Shown: positions 57,271 through 64,000 of the stretch, piece by piece
How the letters are laid out: each line of letters opens with the position of its first letter
Numbering within the stretch: position 1 is the first letter of the stretch
Assembly: GCF_036850765.1 (NCBI RefSeq)
Contig: NC_089494.1
Coordinates: 62,490,309 to 62,554,308, forward strand
Source of the DNA: Saccopteryx bilineata
Taxonomy: Eukaryota; Chordata; Mammalia; Chiroptera; Emballonuridae
Length of the DNA: 64,000 nt
Reading direction: 5' to 3'
The notes under the pieces: model-generated
Seen by the model: only the letters and a program-made list of their open reading frames with translations
What the model was told of the DNA's origin: nothing
Databases searched by the model: none
Made by a program: the position numbers and the translations under genes

Positions 57271-58159
57271 CATGTAGAGGATGATGTCAGAGTAATGGTG
57301 ATGTGAAAAATACTCCTGATCTCTCCCCTTGAAATTTCAACAAGTTGAACAACTATAACTCAGTGAAGGAACCCCAGCTGGGCACACAGGAGCACCCAAT
57401 GGAATAAAGGTGGGACAGGTTGAAAAGGGGGTCAGAAGATAAAACTCATTCACAGTGGACTCTGGAGAGGAGACAAACCCAGAGTGATGAGGTTTTTATT
57501 TCTCTATTGAACTATAGGGAAGAGGTCTGCCAGGAGGAACAGTGAGATAGAGGAGAAGAGGGGGAGATACTGGACCAAAGCGGCCAGAGTGTTGGGTCAT
57601 GGCCAGTGCTCCTGTGATCTGCCTATAGCCCGCACTTGGCAGAGACAGAAAAAACTAAAGTGTGGCTCCCCAGCCTCCCAGATCCCACCTCCCTATCTTG
57701 AAGTGCTGAGAGTGGCAGAGACAAACCCCACAGCTAGGTCTTCAGAGCCACTCTCTCCCCTGAAGAACAGAGGTGCTCTGCATCTGGTCCCCTGGTCTGT
57801 GGAGATGTGGGAAGGAGTGCCCAGAGGCCTAAGGCCACCCTTGCTAGAGCCATAAAGGTGGAAATCTGAAGATGTAAATCCCTCACAACACCCCCACTCA
57901 CTACCATGACTACGGTCCTGCCTACATCATTGTGACATTAGCATCTCAGTGGAGGAGAGTTCAGAAATATGACAAAGCTAAAACTTGTAATACAGTGACA
58001 TCTACTTGAAGAAAACAGTTACTTCTCAAAACAGAAATTTATTTTTCCTTTTTTTCTATTTTTTTCTTCTTATTCTTTTTTGTCTTTTGAATTTCACTTT
58101 CTTTAATTTTTATATTTTTATACTATTTTTGTGGGTGCTTTGTTTTTTTATTATTTTGG

Positions 58160-58365
58160 GGTTTTTTAAATTTTTTATTTATTCATTTTTTAGAGAGGAG
58201 AGGGAGAGACAGAGAGAGAGAGGAGAGACAGAGAGAGAGAAGGGGGGAGGAGCTGAAAGCATCAACTCCCATATGTGCCTTGACCAGGCAAGCCCAGGGT
58301 TTTGAACCGGCGACTTCAGCATTTCCAGGTTGACACTTTATCCACTGCGCCACCACAGGTCAGGC
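58160..58365 (-). mobile_element. tRNA-derived SINE, family A
   Basis: Minus-strand A SINE flanked by ATTATTTTGG at 58150-58159 and 58366-58375. The right-hand duplication overlaps the target of the next SINE. Confidence 0.92.
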
Positions 58366-58378
58366 ATTATTTTGGTGT

Positions 58379-58776
58379 GGTTTTTTTTTTTTTGTATTTT
58401 TCTGAAGCTGGAAACGGGGAGAGACAGTCAGACAGACTCCCGCATGCGCCCGACCGGGATCCACCCAGCACGCCCACCAGGGGCGACACTCTGCCCACCA
58501 GGGGGTGATGATCTGCCCCTCCGGGGCATCGCTCTGTTGCGACCAGAGCCACTCTAGCGCCTGGGGCAGAGGCCAAGGAGCCATCCCCAGCGCCCGGGCC
58601 ATCTTTGCTCCAATGGAGCCTTGGCTGTGGGAGGGGAAGAGAGAGACAGGGAGGAAGGAGAGGGGGAGGGGTGAAGAAGCAAATGGGCGCTTCTCCTATG
58701 TGCCCTGGCCGGGAATCGAACCCGGGACTTCTGCACGCCAGGCCCACACTCTACCACTGAGCCAACCGGCCAGGGC
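58379..58776 (-). mobile_element. tRNA-derived SINE, family C
   Basis: Complete minus-strand C SINE flanked by TATTTTGGT at 58369-58377 and 58777-58785. It landed in the duplication left by the neighbouring A SINE, or vice versa, since the target occurs three times. Confidence 0.93.
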
Positions 58777-58907
58777 TATTTTGGTTTTTGATCTCTGTTT
58801 TCTATGGTTTTTCTTTTTTACTTGTCACTTAAAATTTTTTTATTGTATTTTTTAATTTTTTATTTTTTAGTTATTTTTGTGAGTGCTTTTACCAATACCA
58901 CTCTCAA

Positions 58908-60284
58908 ATGCCATCAAGGAAGAAAAAATCAAATGCCATGGCTACACAAGACAGAGATGTAGTTCAGAAAGAAAATAAAAAATCTCCAGAAAATAAGTTT
59001 CGATCACATGGAAACCCTGGAATTCAATGATAGAGATTTCAAAATTGAAGTTCTGAGAATACTCAATGAGATGAGAGGAAACACTGATAGGCAATTTATT
59101 ATTTTTTTAATTATTATTTTTTTAGTGAGAAAAAGGGAGGCAGAGATAGATTACTGCATATGCTGCAACTGGAATCCACCTGGCACGCCCACCAGGGGGT
59201 GATGCTCTGCCCATCTGGGGTATTGCTCCATTGCTTTGTTGCAACTGGAGCCATTTTTTAGTACCTGAGGCAGAGGCCATGGAGCCATCCTCAGTGCCTG
59301 GGACCAACTTGCTCCAATCAAGCCATGGCTACAGGAGTGGAGGAAAGTAAGAGAGAGAAAGGGGGGGGAGAGAGAGAAAGAGAGAAGTGAGAGGAGAAGA
59401 AGTGGAGAAGCAGATGGGTGCTTCTCCCATGTGCCCTGTCCAGAAATCAAACATGGGACATCCACACACTGGGCCAATGCTCTAGCACTGAGCCAACTGG
59501 CCAAGGCCCTGATAGGCAATTTAATGCGCACAAAAAACAAGTAAATGAACAAAATGAATACTTCACCAAGAAGACAGAAACTTTAAAAACAGAGATGAAG
59601 AACTCAATACATTAATTGAGAACTGAGGTAACAAGTTTAGCTAAAATAATAGACCAGATAGAGGAGAGAAGATCAGTGACATCAAAGATAGGAAACTAGA
59701 GATGCTACAGAAAGAAGAAGAGAAAGACTTATAAATTTTTTTAAAAATGAGAGAGCTCTACAAGAATTGTCTGACTTCATCAGAAAAAACAATATAAACT
59801 TAATGGGTATATCAAAAGAAGAAGAGAGGGAGAAGGGACCAGAGAGCCTATTGAAACAAATACTTGATGAGAATGTCCCAAGCTTATGAAAAGAGTTTGA
59901 GCCTAACATCCAAAAAGCAAAAAGAACACTGAATTACCGCAACACAAACAGACCTGCTCCAAGGCACATCATAATAAAATTGTAAAAAATCAACGACAAA
60001 GAAAGAATCCTCAAGGCAGCTTGGGAAAAGAAGACCATAACATATAAAGGAAAGCCCATGAGGTTATCATCAGATTTCTCAGCAGAAACTATGCAAGCCA
60101 GAAGAGAGTAGACTCAAATGTTCGAAGTACTGAAAGAAATGAATTACCAGCCAAGATACTATATCCATCAAAGTTATCCTTCAAATATGAAGGAGAAATA
60201 AAAACTTTTGCAGATATACAGAAGCTGAAGGAATTTATCACCAGAAAACCCCCACTGCAGGAAATGCTCAAGGGGGTTATCTGA
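58908..60284 (+). pseudogene. L1 ORF1 remnant, second lineage
   Basis: Start ATG at 58908 (MPSRKKKSNAMATQDRD). After ENKFRSHGN frames shift; METLEFNDRDFKIEVLRILNEMRGN (59008 on) is the start of the coiled coil, cut by a C SINE (59099-59508). The RRM (RKNNINLMGISKEEEREKGP, about 59783) and a CTD (ITYKGKPMRLSSDFSAETM, about 60040) are readable in changing frames. The end is MLKGVI before TGA at 60282-60284. The protein is clearly different from the KRNNI-type ORF1 copies elsewhere in the window. Confidence 0.84.
59099..59508 (-). mobile_element. tRNA-derived SINE, family C, older subtype
   Basis: Minus-strand, diverged C SINE inside ORF1, flanked by CTGATAGGCAATTTA at 59084-59098 and 59509-59523. 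Its body lacks the TTTCCAGCTTCAG end of younger copies and ends near TTAGTGAGAAAAAGGGAGGC (plus strand) instead. Confidence 0.92.
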
Positions 60285-61465
60285 CCAGACACAAAGAACA
60301 AAACAAATAAAAAAATACAGGTAAAAGCTCCAACAAGGTCACATTAAAAACAAGGATAATCTGTGACAACAATAACTTAAAAGGGGAGACATGATGAAGA
60401 TCTGCAGTAGCAAAGGAGGATGGAGTGCAGGAGCACTCATAAGACAAAGAACTCTTGTACATATAAACATTTTTCTCTCAATAACCTAATGGTAACCACC
60501 TACAAAAAGTCCATTACTTAAATACAAAGCTTAAGAAGAGAAGAAACAGGGGAAAGTAGTATGGAATGCCACCAAACAAAAACAACTGACAGAAACACAA
60601 AAGAGAAGAACCAAACACGAAACAGAGCTACCAGAAAACAAAACATGAAATGGCTATATAAAATCCTCAAGTGTCAATAATTACCCTAAATGTAAATGGA
60701 CTGAACTCATCAATAAAAAGGCACAGAGTAGCAGAATGGATCAAAAATCAAAACCCAACCATATGCTACCTTCAAGAGAAACGTCTATGCTGCAAGAACA
60801 AAAGTAGGCTCAAAGTGAAAGACTGGAAAATGATTTGCCAAGAAAATAATATCCAAAGAAAAGCAGGTATAGCCATACTCATATCTGACAATGCTGACTT
60901 CAAGACAACAAAGGTAATCAGAGACAAAGATGAACATTTCATAATGATAAAGGGGATATTGTATCAAGAAGACACAACACTTTTTAATGTATATACACTG
61001 AATCAGGGAGCACCAAAATATATAAGACATCTGCTAACTGATCTAAAAATAGAAGCAGACAAAAACACAATCATACTTGGAGAGTTCAACACACCAATTA
61101 TGGCTTTAGATAGATCATCCAAACAGAAAATCAATAAAGAAGTATTGGCCTTAAATGACACATTAGACCAAAATGACATAATAGACATTTACAGGATATT
61201 TTATCCCAAAGCATCAGATTATACATTCTTCCAATGTGCATGGAACATTCTCAAGGATAGACCATATTTTGGCCACAAAAGTAACATCAATTAATTCAGG
61301 AAGATTGAAATTATACCAAGTATATTTTCTGACCATAAAGCTTTGGAATTAGAATTAAACTGCAAAAAGGAAGTAAAGAAACTCACAAAAATGTGGAAAT
61401 TAAACAACATATGTCTAAAAGTGATTGAGTTAAAGAAGAAATAAAAGCAGAGATCAAGATATATA

Positions 61466-61820
61466 GCCCTGGCTGGTTGGCTCAGTGGTAGAGCATTGGC
61501 TAAGTGTGTAGATATGCTGGGTTCAATTCTTGGTCAGGACACACAGGAGAAGCACCCACCTGCTTCTATCTCATCTCCCTCTCTCTCCTTCTCTTCCCCT
61601 CCTACAGCCATGGTTCCATTGGAGTGAGTTGACCCTGGGTGCTGAGGATGTCTCCATGACCTCCACCTCAGGCACTAAGAAAAGCTCGGTTGCTGAGCAA
61701 TGGAACAATTCCCCAGATGGGCAGAGCATTGCCCCCTATTGGGCTTGCCGAGTGGATCCCATTTGGGGCACATGCAGAAGTCTGTCTCTGTCTCCCCTCC
61801 TCTCACTGAATAAAAAAAAT
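61466..61820 (+). mobile_element. tRNA-derived SINE, family C, older subtype
   Basis: Plus-strand C SINE with diverged head (GGTTCAATTCTTGGTCAGGA as B-box region) and end CTCTCACTGAATAAAAAAAA. Flanks share GATATAT (61458-61464 and 61821-61827). Confidence 0.88.
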
Positions 61821-62707
61821 GATATATGCAGACAAACAAAAATGGCAACACAACATATCAAAATTTCTGGGAAGCAATGAAAGCAGTAATAAGAGGGAAG
61901 GTTATATCGTTACAGGCTTATATCAAGAAACAAGAGAGATCTCAAATAAACAGCCTAACATCACATCTTAATTAAGGAACTAGAGAAAGAAGAACAAAGG
62001 CAACCCAAAGTCAGCAGAAGAAAGGAAATAGTAATGTTAGAGCAGAACTAAATGAAATAGAGAACAATAAAACTACAGAAAAAATTAATATACAAAGAGC
62101 TTGTTCTTTAAAAAAATCAATAAAATTGACAAACCACTGGCTAGACTCACTAAGGAAAAAAGAAAAAGGACTCATGTAAACAAAATCTGAAATGAAGAAG
62201 GAGAAATTACTATAGACAAAGGATCATAGCAGAATATTATGAAAGGTTATATGCCACCAAATTCAACCTAGAGGAAATGGATAAATTCCTAGAACTATAG
62301 AATCTTCCTAGACTGAGTCATGAAGAAGTGGAAAACTGAAATAGACTTATCAATAGGGAGGAAATAGAAACAATGATCAAAAACCTCCCCAAAAACAAAA
62401 GTCCAGGACCAGATGGCTACACTAGTGAATTCTACCAAACATTCAAAGAAGATTTGGTACCTATCCTCAAAGTCTTCCAAAAAAATAGAAGAAGAAGCAA
62501 TACTCCCCAACACATTTTATGAAACCAACATAACACTTGTACCAAAACCTGGCAAGGATAACACACATACACACACACAAAAAAACTACAGACCAATATC
62601 TCTTAATGAATACAGATGCAAAAATCCTGAACAAAATACTAGCAAATTGAATACAACAACACATTAAAAAAATAATACATCACGATCAAGTTAGAAACAT
62701 TCTAGGA

Positions 62708-62939
62708 CCGTGATGGTGAACCTTTTTATAAAAACCACCCACTTTTGCAGTGCTGGTCAACCTGGTCCCTCCCTCCCACTAGTGGGCATTCCAGCTTTCA
62801 TGGCGGGCCAATCGCAGTGCCGTTTGGTTGCTCCACTACTGCCCACCATGAAAGCTGGAACACCCACTAGTGGGTGGGAGGGACCAGGTTGACCAGCACT
62901 GCAAAAGTGGGTGGTTTATAAAAAGGTTCGCCATCACGG
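62708..62939. mobile_element. Fold-back non-autonomous hAT-type element
   Basis: A 232-bp nearly perfect palindrome within L1 ORF2. The ends are CCGTGATGGTGAACC and GGTTCGCCATCACGG. Two arms of about 105 bp match each other closely and leave a short loop around 62815-62840. It is flanked by exact 8-bp duplications, TTCTAGGA, at 62700-62707 and 62940-62947, as expected for hAT. It codes for nothing. Confidence 0.88.
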
Positions 62940-63625
62940 TTCTAGGAGCACAAGGATGGTTCAGCATATGTAAATTGATGAATGTAATACACCACATCAA
63001 CAAAACAAAGAACAAAAACCATATGGTCCTATCAATAGATGCAGAAAAGGCATTCAATAAGCTACAACACCCCTTTATGTTTAAAACACTCAATAAAATC
63101 AGAGTAGAAGGAAAGTACCTCAACATAATAAAGGCCATATATGACAAACCATCAACTAATATCATACTAAATGGTGAAAAAATGAAGGCTTTTCCTGTAA
63201 GTTCAGGAACAAGACAAGGCTGCCCACTCTCTCCACTCTTATTCAACATAGTTTTGGAAGTTTTAGCCAGAGCCATCAGGCAAGAGAAAGAAATAAAAGG
63301 CATCCATATTGGAAAAGAAGTAAAGATATCACTTTTTGCAAATGACATGATCCCATATATAGAAAACCCCAAAGACTCCACCCAAAAACTATTAGAAACA
63401 ATGAACCAATACAGTAAAGTTGCAAGATACAAAGTCAATATACAAAAGTCTATGTTTTTCTATATGCCAATGATGAAATTTTAGAAAATGAACTAAAAAA
63501 AATTTCTTTTACAATTGCAACAAAATAAATAAAATACCTAGAAATAAACTTAACAAAGGATGTGAAGGACCTATATACTAAAAACTACAAAGCATTATTG
63601 AAGGAAATTAAAAAAGATACAATGA

Positions 63626-63800
63626 GCCTGACCTGTGGTGGCGCAGTGGATAAAGCGTCGACCTGGAAATGCTGAGGTCGCTGGTTTGAAACCCTGGGCT
63701 TGCCTGGTCAAGGCACATGTGGGAGTTGATGCTTCCAGCTCCTCCCCCCTGTCTCTGTCTCTCTCTGTCTCTCTCTCTCCTCTCTAAAATGAATTTAAAA
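63626..63800 (+). mobile_element. tRNA-derived SINE, family A
   Basis: Plus-strand A SINE with intact head, flanked by AAAAAGATACAATGA (63611-63625) and the near-copy AAAAAAGATATAATGA (ending 63816). Low divergence, so a young copy in an old L1. Confidence 0.92.
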
Positions 63801-64000
63801 AAAAAAGATATAATGAAATGGAAAAATATTTCACATTTATGGATTAGAAGAATCAACAGAGTTAAATAGCCATATTACCCAAAGCGATATACAAGTTTAA
63901 TGCAAGCCCCATCAAAGTCCTAATGTCATTTTTTAAAGAAATAGAACAAAAAATCACCAAGTTTGTATGGAACCATAAAAATCCCCAAACAGCCAAAGCA

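Larger units (their letters stand above)
57277..58907 (+). promoter_or_regulatory. L1 5'UTR (second lineage)
   Basis: Starts near GGATGATGTCAGAGTAATGG. The last part (58028-58150 and 58777-58900) is a T-rich pyrimidine stretch, a feature not seen in the other two L1 5'UTRs here. Two SINEs sit in it. Confidence 0.6.
57277..64000 (+). mobile_element. L1 retrotransposon of a second lineage, cut by window edge
   Basis: Plus-strand L1 with 5'UTR (57277-58907), ORF1 remnant (58908-60284) and ORF2 remnant (from about 60671, still running at 64000). Its ORF1 and 5'UTR differ strongly from the other L1s here. Insertions inside it: A SINE 58160-58365, C SINEs 58379-58776, 59099-59508 and 61466-61820, a fold-back hAT element 62708-62939 and A SINE 63626-63800. 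It has many stops and changed catalytic residues, so it is an old dead copy. The 3' end lies beyond the window. Confidence 0.88.
60671..64000 (+). pseudogene. L1 ORF2 remnant, second lineage (partial)
   Basis: Opens as MSIITLNVNGLNSSIKRHRV without a usable ATG (the upstream ATG meets a stop). Endonuclease motifs are altered: LQEKRL in place of the usual QETHL, and GEFNTPI (about 61079) where others have GDFNTPL. An SDHKAL motif survives near 61330. The reverse transcriptase core reads [15 protein letters not shown] (about 63034) and FAND at 63335-63346, so one catalytic Asp has become Asn. The open stretches (61294, 63484) are separated by stops. It runs off the window end in the region after the catalytic core. 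Confidence 0.88.

Noticed and set aside
62836..63438. 200-codon minus-strand open frame
   Set aside because: It is the antisense shadow of L1 reverse transcriptase on the plus strand, which shows family motifs.

Overview
This is vertebrate nuclear DNA from a placental mammal, most likely a bat. It is AT-rich and has no operon-like packing or long host open frames. It is crowded with LINE-1 (L1) copies and three abundant families of tRNA-derived SINEs, here called A, B and C. It also holds one VES-like SINE, two non-autonomous hAT DNA transposons (one SPIN-like), and a background of old mammalian repeats (L2, MIR, MLT1-type LTRs, L1M). The SINE types resemble those I associate with bats, possibly horseshoe or related bats; this species-level guess is inference. 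I found no host exon, RNA gene, CpG-island promoter or CRISPR array that I can support. Every long open frame is an L1 product or a shadow of a repeat.

Layout. 1-691: unique DNA with one A SINE. About 692-9870: a nearly full-length plus-strand L1 broken by a SPIN-like hAT element, a chimeric L1-mediated insertion and a B SINE. About 9870-27870: mostly unique or ancient DNA (L2, MIR, L1M, MLT1, a probable solo LTR) with twelve SINEs. About 28325-39227: a full-length minus-strand L1, about 6.5 kb once five younger insertions are removed. Those insertions are three SINEs, an inverted L1 fragment and a 2.67 kb internally deleted L1 that still has an open 297-codon ORF1. Short L1 3' fragments lie on both sides. 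About 40100-57270: the most unique part, with scattered MIR, L2, MLT1 and SINE copies; 50.4-54.6 kb is especially poor in recent repeats and may hold conserved noncoding sequence. About 57277-64000: a plus-strand L1 of a clearly different lineage, cut by the window edge and hit by four SINEs and a fold-back hAT element.

How the parts relate. The L1 copies encode, or once encoded, ORF1p (an RNA-binding chaperone) and ORF2p (endonuclease and reverse transcriptase). L1 machinery is the known source of SINE and processed-copy insertions. The exact target-site duplications around most SINEs and the A/T-rich tails fit that. Because insertions sit inside insertions, their relative order can be read directly.
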